Origin: Streptomyces sp. FIT100 | GTDB lineage: Bacteria > Actinomycetota > Actinomycetes > Streptomycetales > Streptomycetaceae | Length of the DNA stretch: 64,000 nucleotides | Reading direction: 5' to 3' | Assembly (NCBI RefSeq): GCF_024584805.1 | Contig: NZ_CP075715.1 | Coordinates: 5,758,526 to 5,822,525 of the forward strand | Shown: piece by piece, positions 44,292-52,052 of the stretch | How positions within the stretch are numbered: position 1 is the first letter of the stretch | Layout of the letters: the number at the start of each line of letters is the position of its first letter | Notes under the pieces: model-generated | Databases searched by the model: none | Told to the model about the DNA's origin: nothing | Seen by the model: the letters and a program-made list of their open reading frames with translations, nothing else | Made by a program: the position numbers and the translations under genes

Positions 44292-44623
44292 GGCTGGTGT
44301 CTCCTTGGCGGAGTGTGGCTGGTGTGCGGGGTGCGGCGGGTTGTGCGGCGGTCTGGTTGAACAGCTCGGCGGCGGTAAGGCGTTGCTTGTCGACCAGGGC
44401 GACGACGTCGAGCAGTGCGAGGGCGTGCTCGGTACGGGTGATGTGGATAGTGCGGCGGCTCAGGCTCGGTAGGGGGTGACTGTCCGGGGGCGGGTGAGGG
44501 GGGAGCAGTCCGGCCGCACCCTGCGCGCGGGGGCGGCTGCGACCGGTCGCGGGGGCTGATCAGAGCGGGGGCTTGTGGGATGTACCTCCGACGGGATGTA
44601 GTCGTTCCGAATTCTATTATTCC
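44292..44623. other. Unassigned stretch with a possible overlapping leftward frame
   Basis: On the minus strand a frame open from about 44540 to 44017 reads TIHITRTEHALALLDVVALV then DKQRLTAAELFNQ between 44454 and 44350, protein-like sequence without a clear start, which then runs into the 265-aa gene in another frame. It may be a small gene damaged by a frameshift. Nothing else is supported here. Confidence 0.35.
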
Positions 44624-44857
44624 ATGGCCGGCGCATTCCGCCCATGGATGGAAGATGCATGGTGGGATAGCGCTGCCCGTTCGGATTCTCCCGATGGGGT
44701 CGCATGGGCGCTGGTCGAGACCGCGGCCATATGGGCTGCGGCCGGCGCGGCACTCGGTGATCGCGTAATGGTTCCGGTCGATCACCTCGGGGCGATCTGG
44801 CGCGCGACTCTACGGTCCGGGGGTGTCAATGCGACCCGGTCTAGTCGAGTGAACTAA
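44624..44857 (+). CDS. Possible 77-aa rightward gene
   Basis: MAGAFRPWMEDAWWDSAARS followed by an Ala-rich helix (ALVETAAIWAAAGAALGD). Trp-rich, with lower GC at third positions than host genes. No Shine-Dalgarno was found upstream of ATG 44624. Could be a small phage gene or chance. Confidence 0.35.
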   Translation: MAGAFRPWMEDAWWDSAARSDSPDGVAWALVETAAIWAAAGAALGDRVMVPVDHLGAIWRATLRSGGVNATRSSRVN

Positions 44858-45249
44858 CTGTCCGTGTCTCGGCCGCTGTTGGTGCTGCTCGTTCTGTCGG
44901 TTACCGGGGCCGGGTGGCGGTTCGGGGTGCGCTCGGGTGCCCTCTTGCCCTGGGCGGGGTGGCGGTGCGGGCAAACAGTTTGGCCGCATTGTGATCTGCA
45001 TCACTGCTAGCGGTGACTGCTCTGGTCCGAGTTTCGTGTGGGCGTGAATCGCCGTGCGGCCCTTGCTCGAATGACCTGCGGTTTTGACGACCGCCTATTA
45101 ACAACAATACCCCCTATAGGTCACGTGTGTGCTGTGCATGTAAAAGCTTGTCTGGGTGCTCCCCTAGTTCCGTGGTGTAGCGTATTAACACCCTTGAAGG
45201 CTGTCTCGCGTGAATGTGAGACCCGGCCGTGAAGGGAGGTGAAAGGCGT
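44858..45249 (+). other. Non-coding region upstream of small membrane-protein gene
   Basis: 392 bp without a convincing gene; a 64-aa frame at 45038-45232 has no coding character. It probably holds the promoter and leader of the gene at 45250: TATTAA elements occur near 45097 and 45183, and GTCTC...GAGAC can form a small hairpin at about 45202-45221. Confidence 0.4.
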
Positions 45250-45396
45250 ATGGCTGCCGGACCGGAGCCCGATCGGGACCCCAGGCCGGCGGAGGTCGCA
45301 CGTCGCCGTTGGGCGCGAGTTCCTCGCGTGCTGCGGCCCGTGGTTGTGATCGTGCAGCTCACCTACTACGCGCTCTGCGTATGGCGGGAGTTGTAA
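45250..45396 (+). CDS. 48-residue single-TM protein
   Basis: MAAGPEPDRDPRPAEVARRR, then a hydrophobic segment VLRPVVVIVQLTYYALCVW and a short acidic end. GGGAGGTGAAAGGCGT precedes the ATG, the best Shine-Dalgarno in the early region. Topology would be N-in. It is followed by stacked RNA hairpins. Similar tiny membrane proteins occur in Streptomyces mobile elements. Confidence 0.6.
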   Translation: MAAGPEPDRDPRPAEVARRRWARVPRVLRPVVVIVQLTYYALCVWREL

Positions 45397-45419
45397 GCTC
45401 TTGACCTCGGTAAATGTGT

Positions 45420-45520
45420 CGAGGGTCCACCCGGGAGCGGGTAGACCCTCGTAGGCCACGCCTGCCGTGGGCTCCGTGCCGTTCTTCCGGGCGGGTACGG
45501 AGCCCACGCTTCTGAGCGTG
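45420..45520. ncRNA. Three stacked hairpins, candidate structured RNA or terminators
   Basis: Hairpin 1: CGAGGGTC (45420-45427) with GACCCTCG (45444-45451). Hairpin 2: GTGGGCTCCGT (45467-45477) with ACGGAGCCCAC (45497-45507). Hairpin 3: CACGCT (45505-45510) with AGCGTG (45515-45520), which shares three bases with hairpin 2, so the two compete. They lie between convergent genes. Bidirectional termination is the simple reading; a separate RNA is possible. Confidence 0.5.
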
Positions 45521-45540
45521 GACTGTGACAGCTACTGTAG

Positions 45541-45660
45541 CACTAATACCCTCAAGTTTTGGGCCGCATTCCGGCTGATTATTCGCAAGCTATTGGCGAA
45601 TCTAATTCGCGAAATAAATCGGCAAACTATTCGGCTCAGGATTCCGCAACGTTTTCGGTG
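45541..45660. other. AT-rich island with repeated ATTCGC-like words
   Basis: The most AT-rich stretch noticed in the prophage. ATTCCG, ATTCGC, ATTGGC, ATTCGC, AATCGGC, ATTCGGC and ATTCCGC recur every 10-18 bp. ATTCGC (45581-45586) and GCGAAT (45596-45601) form an inverted repeat, and TTCGCGAA (45606-45613) is a palindrome. Next to the replication-type genes, it is a candidate phage origin. Confidence 0.45.
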
Positions 45661-45675
45661 CTCGTCCGAGCGGTA

Positions 45676-46440
45676 CTAGCCCGCGGCATGGTTCAGATGG
45701 CCCCGCGCGGACGTCGAGGCACAACGCCCTCCCAGAGCATCAGACCTACTGTCAGAGCGGCATGCGGCCGACTCCGGCGCGTAGCGGCGGGTGGTGGCGA
45801 GGTCTAGCCGCGAGGGATGCGCGGTGCGGCGCGGTGTGCGGCGGTAGGTCATGCACGGCTCGCCTGCGCGAGCTCGGCACTGTTCGTACGGACATGCCAC
45901 GTCGAGAGGGTCGGGCAGATTGGCGGCGGCGAGGCGTTCCCGCTCGGTGCGGCGTGGCCGATGGACGGAGATCTCCTGGGTGACGCTGCGAGGGATGTAC
46001 TCGCCGAGGGCGGCGAGGCGTTCGGCGACTTCGGGGGTGGGCCCGCCGGTCAGTTCTTTGATGGTCGAGGCGGTCAGTGCGCCGGTCGCGACGGCGTGCC
46101 GGGTGTCGAGCAGTTCGGCGCGGTAGGCGGCCGGGTCGTCCGGGTCGGCGGCGGGAACGGGGTCGTGGTGGCGGTCGACCACGTCGCGGCGGAAGTCGTG
46201 CCACGGGCGGGACACGTCTGACGGTTTGATCGGGTACGGGCTGGTCGCGATGTGGTGGCGCACGATCTGTGCGGCGTCCCAGTGGCGGCCTGCTGGGTGG
46301 GGTGCGGTCGGCGGCACGTCGGTGAGCAGGTCGGCCCACTGGTCGAGGGTTTCGTCGGCGGCGGCCTGGTCGGCAGGGGCGCTGCGCGGGTCGAGGCGCA
46401 CTGCGTAGGCGAGCAGGGCGGCGACTTCCTGGCGGTTCAC
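45676..46440 (-). CDS. Zinc-finger protein of mobile elements
   Basis: 254 residues from GTG 46440 (GTGA overlap). N-terminal VNRQEVAALLAYAVRLDPRS and the middle (WDAAQIVRHHIATSPYPIKP) look like a replication-accessory domain. Later comes a zinc-finger-like segment CPYEQCRARAGEPCMTYRRT...HPSR seen in Streptomyces plasmid and phage proteins. The C-terminal 40 residues are low complexity. Last gene of the early leftward operon, adjacent to the AT-rich island. Confidence 0.75.
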   Translation of the reverse strand: MNRQEVAALLAYAVRLDPRSAPADQAAADETLDQWADLLTDVPPTAPHPAGRHWDAAQIVRHHIATSPYPIKPSDVSRPWHDFRRDVVDRHHDPVPAADPDDPAAYRAELLDTRHAVATGALTASTIKELTGGPTPEVAERLAALGEYIPRSVTQEISVHRPRRTERERLAAANLPDPLDVACPYEQCRARAGEPCMTYRRTPRRTAHPSRLDLATTRRYAPESAACRSDSRSDALGGRCASTSARGHLNHAAG

Positions 46441-47393
46441 TGGGCGGACTCCTGGGGGTCGTCGAGGGCGGCCGTGCGGAACAGGTCGGCGGCGCGCTGT
46501 ACGCGGCCGGGGCGGGCAGTATTGAGGGGGATCACGTCGGCACCGGGCGAGGTCGGGGCGCCGGTGGGCACCGGGGGGAGCGCGGTCCAGCCGGGCACGA
46601 AATATCGGACCGACCGCGGGCGGGAACGGGCGCGGCGCCACTGCTCGCGGGCGTGGTCGACCAGGGCCGGCACGGCCGTGCGCTTCACGATCGCTTCAAG
46701 GTGGAACCAATCGGCCTCGGTGAGGGACCACTCGACGACGACGCCGGCGGCGGTGAGCGCGTCCCGCAACGGCCGAAGGTTCGGCGGGACGGCCGGGGTC
46801 GAGCCGTAGCTAGCTGGCTGTACCTCCGTAGGAGGTACAGCGGGACGGGCCGGGTCGGGTCGGGGGGACCGTGACGGGTCGAGGTTGTCACGCTGTGACT
46901 GGTCGCCCTGACCTGCGATGTCTTCCGGAAACTCGATTTGATTCGCGGACGGTTCGCGCTTTTCCGGCCTCGGATCGTCGTCGATTCGCGGACGATTCGC
47001 CGACGGATCGAGCGGATTACGCTCCTGGTTCCGCTGCTCCGCGGCCCGTTCGCGGGCCCGCTGCTGGCGCTCGGCGGCCTTGGCGCGGTCGTCCTCGACG
47101 CGCGCGCGGGTCGGGTTGTAGATCAGGAAGTCGTGCATCACGTAGTCGCCGGCGGGCGGCTGCTTGCACCGGGTGCAGTCGTGGCCGGCGGCGTGCCACA
47201 GGCTGGACGCGACCAGCTTCCGGGCCTGGGGCGCGGTGCCGTACAGCTGGGCGACGACGCCCGGTATCACGCCTTCGGTGAGGTGCTGGGCGGCGTAGGC
47301 GCCGGCGCGGACCCACAGGCCGAGGGCGGCGTTTCCGGCTCTCAACAGCTTGGGGTGCGCGTGCGCGGTGTCGTCGACTTTGAACCACGTCAC
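46437..47393 (-). CDS. Replication-initiation-type protein
   Basis: 318 residues from GTG 47393. N-terminal VTWFKVDDTAHAHPKLLRAG is the winged-helix pattern of phage replication-organiser proteins. A charged disordered linker follows, then a C-terminal helical region (LTEADWFHLEAIVKRTAVPA, AREQWRRARSRPRSV). No helicase or polymerase gene was found in the phage, so it probably recruits host replication proteins to an origin nearby. Confidence 0.78.
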   Translation of the reverse strand: MTWFKVDDTAHAHPKLLRAGNAALGLWVRAGAYAAQHLTEGVIPGVVAQLYGTAPQARKLVASSLWHAAGHDCTRCKQPPAGDYVMHDFLIYNPTRARVEDDRAKAAERQQRARERAAEQRNQERNPLDPSANRPRIDDDPRPEKREPSANQIEFPEDIAGQGDQSQRDNLDPSRSPRPDPARPAVPPTEVQPASYGSTPAVPPNLRPLRDALTAAGVVVEWSLTEADWFHLEAIVKRTAVPALVDHAREQWRRARSRPRSVRYFVPGWTALPPVPTGAPTSPGADVIPLNTARPGRVQRAADLFRTAALDDPQESAQ

Positions 47394-47467
47394 GGGGGTT
47401 GTGCTCCTGTCGGGGTGGGGCGCCGGCGGCGAGGGGCGTTGGTGGCCCGTCCTCGCCGCCGGGCCAG

Positions 47468-48091
47468 TCATGCGGCGGTGAAGTAGGGGCGGGTTCGTGC
47501 CGGCTGGTGCTCGTCGCATCGCCACCCGCACGAGTAGGGCCGTACGGGCTGGGCGCCGCACCGGGGGTTCCCGTGAGCGCAACCGTCCGCGGTCGCGGGG
47601 TTGTTGCACGCGTTGCAGTACCGGCGGCCGTCGGCGCGGTGCCGGCCGTGTACGGCCTGGTCGTGGTCGCACGACGGGGCACGGTGCTGCATGCCCTTGA
47701 CGGCGGCGAGGCTGGTGCGGTCGCGCTGCCGGGTGGCCTGGTCATCGACGTGCGCGGGGTCGCAGCACTGCGGCCGGTCGCACGACGGTCGGACGTTGCC
47801 CACAGGCTCGAGGCCGGTCCGCAGGATGAACGCGGCCTGAAACGCGGTGTAGTCGCGGCCTCGGTGGCGAAACCTTCCGCCCCCCTTGGCGGGCCGGCCG
47901 GTCCACTCGCGGTGTCCGTTGTCGGTCGAGCGGGTGCGGGCGGCGAATGCCTTCGCCAGTCCCTCGGGCGCGCGCGGGGCGGCGGCCTGGTCGGCGTCGA
48001 CGGCGAGCTGTCCGGGCACCTGCTCGACCGGTCCGGAGTCGAGAAGTCGGCGCATGCGGTCGAGGCTGGCCTCGGTGGTGCGGGCGGTCAC
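47468..48091 (-). CDS. HNH-like endonuclease
   Basis: 207 residues from GTG 48091 (GTGA overlap). NGHREWTG...GLEPVGNVRPSCDRPQCC-DPAHVDD resembles the HNH layout of phage nucleases (C-x-x-x-x-CCxPxH). Extra C-terminal Cys pairs (CNACNNP, CAHGNPRC) may bind zinc. Located in the early operon, far from terminase. Confidence 0.75.
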   Translation of the reverse strand: MTARTTEASLDRMRRLLDSGPVEQVPGQLAVDADQAAAPRAPEGLAKAFAARTRSTDNGHREWTGRPAKGGGRFRHRGRDYTAFQAAFILRTGLEPVGNVRPSCDRPQCCDPAHVDDQATRQRDRTSLAAVKGMQHRAPSCDHDQAVHGRHRADGRRYCNACNNPATADGCAHGNPRCGAQPVRPYSCGWRCDEHQPARTRPYFTAA

Positions 48092-48486
48092 TGCTCACCC
48101 CCGGTGGTGATCGCGGCGAGCTGGTGCGCGAGGGCGCCCGTGCGCCACGCCTCGGCCGTCGCGTCCTTCCCGCCCTTGCGCCACGTGAGGGCGTGCGTGC
48201 GGGCGCGGGTCGGCTTGATGACGATGCCCGGCACGTCGTGTACTTCACCGGTCGTCTTGTCGGCGACCTTCGGGGCGCCGGCGGCCTCCATCTCGGCGAC
48301 GAACTCGGCGAGTTTCCACGGCTTGACCGTGCGCATCACGGCGTTGATCGCGGTGAACACGCGCGGTGCGTCGGTCGGGGCGCCCTCGGGTGCCAGCACG
48401 TACACCACGTCGGGCGTGCGGGCGGGGGCCGAGGGGGCGATCGCGCGCGGGTCAGTAAGGGCGGTAGGCAGGGTGGTGACAGTCAC
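48088..48486 (-). CDS. Unknown early protein, 132 aa
   Basis: GTG start overlapping the previous gene by 4 bp. Contains VYVLAPEGAPTDAPRVFTAI then AVMRTVKPWKLAEFVAEMEA and a basic HALTWRKGGKDATAEAW stretch. Mixed alpha-beta; no family recognised. Coupled to the HNH-like gene. Confidence 0.7.
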   Translation of the reverse strand: MTVTTLPTALTDPRAIAPSAPARTPDVVYVLAPEGAPTDAPRVFTAINAVMRTVKPWKLAEFVAEMEAAGAPKVADKTTGEVHDVPGIVIKPTRARTHALTWRKGGKDATAEAWRTGALAHQLAAITTGGEQ

Positions 48487-48860
48487 GGGCGCGTGCTCCG
48501 GTTCGTGCGGTGGTGGCGTATGTGGGCGGCGAGGCGGGTGATTCGGCCGGCGAGGGTGATCGCCCTATCGGGGTCGAGCAGGTCGTCGAGGTCGGCGGCG
48601 ATCGGCGCCTCGGCGGCGAGGGCTTCGCGGCTTCCATCCGCGGCGGCGGCGCGCATCGCCCGAACGTGGTCGGGCATGTCGTGCGCGTAGATCGCGTGGT
48701 CGAGGGCGCGCACGTTCTCGCCGTGGTGGGCGAGCAGGGCGCCGAGGTCGTCGGGCGCCTCGACGTAGGCGAGGGCGAGGTCGTCGAGCAACTGCTCGGC
48801 GTGGGCGGCGATCGGCAGACGGACGGCGAGGCCGTCGGCGGTGAGCTGGGGTCGGATCAT
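48483..48860 (-). CDS. Unknown early protein, 125 aa
   Basis: Ala/Leu/Asp-rich helical protein (LPIAAHAEQLLDDLALAYVE, LDDLLDPDRAITLAGRITRL). No motif recognised. Four-bp overlap with the next gene shows coupling. Confidence 0.7.
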   Translation of the reverse strand: MIRPQLTADGLAVRLPIAAHAEQLLDDLALAYVEAPDDLGALLAHHGENVRALDHAIYAHDMPDHVRAMRAAAADGSREALAAEAPIAADLDDLLDPDRAITLAGRITRLAAHIRHHRTNRSTRP

Positions 48861-48893
48861 CGGTGCAGCTCCTCGGGCATGGTCGGCGCCTCT

Positions 48894-49085
48894 TCAGGCG
48901 GCGGCGCGGTCCTCGACGGTGAGCGCCTGCTGGCGCTGCTGGCGTTCGAGGCGGCGCAGGATCAGTTCGACCTCTGTGGGGAGCCGACCCGCGGCGCGGT
49001 CGCGGTCGCGGCGGCGCCGGGCGGCATCGAGGATGCGGCGGGCGTTAGCAATGGCCTGCTCACGGGGGATCACGGCGCCGGTCAT
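48894..49085 (-). CDS. Small basic helical protein, 63 aa
   Basis: MTGAVIPREQAIANARRILD then a strongly charged helix (ARRRRDRDRAAGRLPTEVEL, ILRRLERQQRQQ). DNA or RNA binding is plausible. Overlaps the cro-like gene stop by 4 bp. Size and place also make it a candidate for a recombination directionality factor, without direct evidence. Confidence 0.65.
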   Translation of the reverse strand: MTGAVIPREQAIANARRILDAARRRRDRDRAAGRLPTEVELILRRLERQQRQQALTVEDRAAA

Positions 49086-49288
49086 GCGGCTGCTCGCTTC
49101 ACCAGCTGACTGGCGGAAATGCCGTAGTGCTCCTCAACAGCTGCGGCAACTGCGGCACTTGGGGCGGTATGCCCGTTCCACAATCGCCATGCAGTGTTAC
49201 GTGCAACCTGCAACCGATTTGCGGTGTCTGATGGGGTGCGGTCACCCGCCTTACGGGCGGCAGTAACCAGTTGAGCGCGGTCGTACAT
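49082..49288 (-). CDS. Cro-like helix-turn-helix protein
   Basis: 68 residues from ATG 49288. RAQLVTAARKAGDRTPSDTA, NRLQVARNTAWRLWNGHTAP is an HTH of Cro/CI type. First gene of the leftward lytic operon, divergent from the repressor. A promoter and an inverted repeat lie just upstream. Confidence 0.82.
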   Translation of the reverse strand: MYDRAQLVTAARKAGDRTPSDTANRLQVARNTAWRLWNGHTAPSAAVAAAVEEHYGISASQLVKRAAA

Positions 49289-49303
49289 GCGAAAACCGTC
49301 CTT

Positions 49304-49330
49304 CCGTGGACGACGTGTTTCCGTCCACGG
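49304..49330. promoter_or_regulatory. Operator-like inverted repeat in the cro leader
   Basis: CCGTGGACG (49304-49312) and CGTCCACGG (49322-49330) are exact inverted copies, 9 bp apart, between the predicted transcription start (~49331) and the cro start. Good candidate for repressor or Cro binding. Confidence 0.6.
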
Positions 49331-49337
49331 GTGGAAC

Positions 49338-49366
49338 GTTACATGATCCAAGCGTTCGGGAGTCAA
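49338..49366 (-). promoter_or_regulatory. Leftward early promoter
   Basis: On the minus strand TTGACT (49366-49361), 17 bp, TGTAAC (49343-49338). Predicted start near 49331, next to the inverted repeat. It would drive the cro-like gene and the early operon. Confidence 0.55.
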
Positions 49367-49398
49367 ATTTTCTTCCGGGTCCTCACGGGTGAAGTACG

Positions 49399-49427
49399 TT
49401 GACAGACGGCATATGTCCGACAACAAT
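49399..49427 (+). promoter_or_regulatory. Rightward promoter for repressor-integrase genes
   Basis: TTGACA (49399-49404), 17 bp, AACAAT (49422-49427). It precedes the repressor start by over 100 bp. Confidence 0.5.
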
Positions 49428-49540
49428 CGATCATGAGTTCGACGACATTAATGCAGCTCAAGAGGGGTGAACCGTGTTGAATCGAGATGCCGCCGAGAGG
49501 GTCGGCTGATCGTGTGCGCGCCACGGTCCACACGAGGTAT

Positions 49541-49556
49541 GTTCCATCCATGGAAC
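49541..49556. promoter_or_regulatory. Palindrome over the repressor start codon
   Basis: GTTCCAT-CC-ATGGAAC, a perfect 7-bp inverted repeat, contains the ATG at 49550. The position suits autoregulation of the repressor. Confidence 0.55.
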
Positions 49557-49999
49557 ACATGAACCCACGCGGGGATGATCTCGCAACCCCGGAAGAGTTC
49601 GCCGCCTGGTTGAAGCGTCAACTAGAGCAGCGCGGATACGACCTACGACCGAGGGGCGGCGGACAAACCAAGTTCGCCACGGATTCCGGCATCGGCGCCG
49701 GCACCGTCAGCCGCATGCTGCGCGGTCAGTCCGCAACCGAAACCCGCGTACTCCAGACGCTCGCTCAGTCCCTGCAGTTGCCGCTCTCCGAGGTACTTGT
49801 CGCAGCCGGTGTCCTCAACCGCGTCGAACTGGAAAACGTCCGCCACCCCGCCCCCCGCACCAACCCGCTGACCCCGGAGCAAGCAGCCGACGAACTAGGC
49901 ATCACCGACCCCCAATCTCGCCGGCTCTTCATCTCCATGACCGAGACCCTGCGCCAGCAGCGCGCCGAGAACGGCGAGGGACGCATCGCCGAGAACTAA
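49550..49999 (+). CDS. Putative phage repressor (XRE family)
   Basis: 149 residues from ATG 49550; MNPRGDD at 49559 is an alternative. HTH near residues 28-70 (GGGQTKFATDSGIGAGTVSR, MLRGQSATETRVLQTLAQSL) and a C-terminal helical tail. No LexA/CI-type self-cleavage motif seen, so induction may not follow the RecA route. Divergent from the cro-like gene. Confidence 0.8.
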   Translation: MEHMNPRGDDLATPEEFAAWLKRQLEQRGYDLRPRGGGQTKFATDSGIGAGTVSRMLRGQSATETRVLQTLAQSLQLPLSEVLVAAGVLNRVELENVRHPAPRTNPLTPEQAADELGITDPQSRRLFISMTETLRQQRAENGEGRIAEN

Positions 50000-50014
50000 C
50001 CCGACGGAGGCACA

Positions 50015-50380
50015 GTGACCCACCGATACATGCCCGTATTCGCCTTCATCCTGCTGCTGGTGGGGCTGTCAGCGGGCGTTGTCGGACTGCTCGGCAACAA
50101 CGACTACACATGGCGCGCCGGACTCTTCATCGTCCTGACTGCCGTCCCCCTGCTCATCATCCGCACTGTGCATAACTCTGAGCGCGCCACAGCCGAACAA
50201 CTTGCTGACGCCGACCGCGCCGGCTACATCCGCGCCCTGGACCACGTTGCGCGCGGCCTGCTCGACGCCCCCGCCTCACCCACTCCCGGGCACCGTATCG
50301 ACCACACCGAGCAGGCCGCGGGCAACGTGATCACACTGTGCCCACGTCAGCTACAGCAACCCGAACGGAAGGCGCTGTGA
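50015..50380 (+). CDS. Two-TM membrane protein upstream of integrase
   Basis: 121 residues from GTG 50015. TM segments PVFAFILLLVGLSAGVVGLL and AGLFIVLTAVPLLIIRTVHN, then a hydrophilic tail. Overlaps the integrase start by 4 bp, so the two are co-translated. Lysogenic expression and location suggest superinfection exclusion or a lysogen-specific role, unproven. Confidence 0.75.
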   Translation: MTHRYMPVFAFILLLVGLSAGVVGLLGNNDYTWRAGLFIVLTAVPLLIIRTVHNSERATAEQLADADRAGYIRALDHVARGLLDAPASPTPGHRIDHTEQAAGNVITLCPRQLQQPERKAL

Positions 50381-52029
50381 CGACCCTCAACACACCAACC
50401 ACGCTCCGCAGCTCACCAGCCGCAGACAACGACGCCGAACCGTGGCTCGCCTACCTGCGCGTCTCCACATGGCGCGAGGACAAGATCAGCCTTGACCTAC
50501 AGCGCACGGCGATTCAGGCATGGGAACGGCGCGGACCACGCCGGGTCACCGAGTACATAGAAGACCCGGACGTGACAGGCCGAAACTTCAAACGCAAGAT
50601 CATGGGCTGTATCCGACGCGTCGAAGCCGGCGAAGCCCGCGGCATCGTCGTATGGAAGTTCAGCCGATTCGGCCGCAACGACATGGGCATCGCCGTCAAC
50701 CTCGCCCGCGTCGAGAAAGCCGGCGGCGACCTGGTGTCCGCCACAGAAGACGTAGACGCCCGGACCGCCGTAGGACGCTTCAACCGCCGCATCCTGTTCG
50801 ACCTCGCCACCTTCGAAAGCGACCGCGCCGGCGAGCAGTGGAAGGAAACGCACCAGTGGCGGCGGACCCACGGCCTACCCGCGACCGGCGGCCGGCGCCT
50901 CGGCTACATCTGGCACCCGCGACGAATCCCTCACCCCACCGACCCCGGACAGTGGACGACACAGAAGGAGTGGTACGAAGTCGAGGGCAGCGCGCGCGAC
51001 CATATAGAGGACCTGTACGCGCGCAAACTCGGCGACGGCTACCCCACCGCCGAGGGGTACGGCAGCCTCGCCACATGGCTAAACGGCCTCGGTCACCGGA
51101 CCGGCGATGGGAACCCATGGCGAGCCGACAGCTTGCGCCGCTACATGCTGTCCGGATTCGCGGCCGGAATGCTGCGCGTGCATCACCCAGACTGCCGATG
51201 TGACTACACGGCCAACGGCGGCCGATGTACGCGGTGGGTACACATCGATGGTGCACACGAGGCGATCATCACCCCGGAGACATGGGAGCGGTACGAGGCG
51301 CACGTCCTCGAACGCCGACGGATGACACCAAGGGCCCGGAACCCTACTTATCCGCTGACCGGACTCATTCGGTGCGGAGGATGCCGCGAGGGCGCCGCCG
51401 CGACCTCGGCTCGTCGGAAGTCCGGCCAGGTCCTCGGGTACGCCTACATGTGCGGCCAGAGCCGAAACGGCCTGTGCGAGAACCCGGTATGGGTTCAGCG
51501 GTACATAGTCGAAGACGAGGTACGCGGGTGGCTCGCCCGCGAGGTCGCAGACGATATCGACGCCGCTCCAGCAACGCCCGAACCGGTAGAGAAGGACAAT
51601 CAACGGGGACGCGAAGAGAGGGAACGCGCACGGCTGGAGGGTGAACACACCCGCTTGACGAACGCGTTGACGAACCTCGCCGTTGACCGCGCCATGAACC
51701 CAGAGTCGTATCCCGAGGGCGTGTTCGAGGCCGCGCGGGAACGGATCGTGAAACAGAAGCAAGTCGTTACGGAAGCACTCGAAGCCCATGCCGCGGTTGA
51801 GGCCATCCCCGAGCGCGCCGCGCTGATGCCTCTTGCCGTTGGTCTACTGGCGGAGTGGGACACCTTCCACGTTCCCGAGATGAACGGCATGCTTCGGTCC
51901 CTGATCCGACGCGTGGTACTCACCCGCGGCGCCAAGGGGCAAAAGGGTGTCGAGGGTAGCGGAGAGACCCGGATCGAGGTCCATCCCCTTTTCAAGCCCG
52001 ACCCTTGGGCGGACGACGCCCCGCAGTAA
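50377..52029 (+). CDS. int: Large serine integrase
   Basis: 550 residues from GTG 50377. Resolvase domain with catalytic serine in AYLRVST (Ser30), and VVWKFSRFGRNDM. Recombinase domain then a zinc ribbon (IRCGGCREG...YMCGQSRNGLCENPVW) and a coiled-coil (EREERERARLEGEHTRLTNA-type). Catalyses attP x attB exchange; an RDF would be needed to excise. Ends 24 bp before attR, a classic layout. Confidence 0.95.
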   Translation: MTTLNTPTTLRSSPAADNDAEPWLAYLRVSTWREDKISLDLQRTAIQAWERRGPRRVTEYIEDPDVTGRNFKRKIMGCIRRVEAGEARGIVVWKFSRFGRNDMGIAVNLARVEKAGGDLVSATEDVDARTAVGRFNRRILFDLATFESDRAGEQWKETHQWRRTHGLPATGGRRLGYIWHPRRIPHPTDPGQWTTQKEWYEVEGSARDHIEDLYARKLGDGYPTAEGYGSLATWLNGLGHRTGDGNPWRADSLRRYMLSGFAAGMLRVHHPDCRCDYTANGGRCTRWVHIDGAHEAIITPETWERYEAHVLERRRMTPRARNPTYPLTGLIRCGGCREGAAATSARRKSGQVLGYAYMCGQSRNGLCENPVWVQRYIVEDEVRGWLAREVADDIDAAPATPEPVEKDNQRGREERERARLEGEHTRLTNALTNLAVDRAMNPESYPEGVFEAARERIVKQKQVVTEALEAHAAVEAIPERAALMPLAVGLLAEWDTFHVPEMNGMLRSLIRRVVLTRGAKGQKGVEGSGETRIEVHPLFKPDPWADDAPQ

Positions 52030-52052
52030 CACGCGGCACGCACCGGGCGTAG

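Noticed and set aside
44156..44785. 209-codon minus-strand frame
   Set aside because: Very Pro/Arg-rich, overlaps a better supported gene and shows no domain.
45038..45232. 64-codon rightward frame
   Set aside because: No Shine-Dalgarno, mixed composition, and it overlaps the likely leader of the 48-aa gene.
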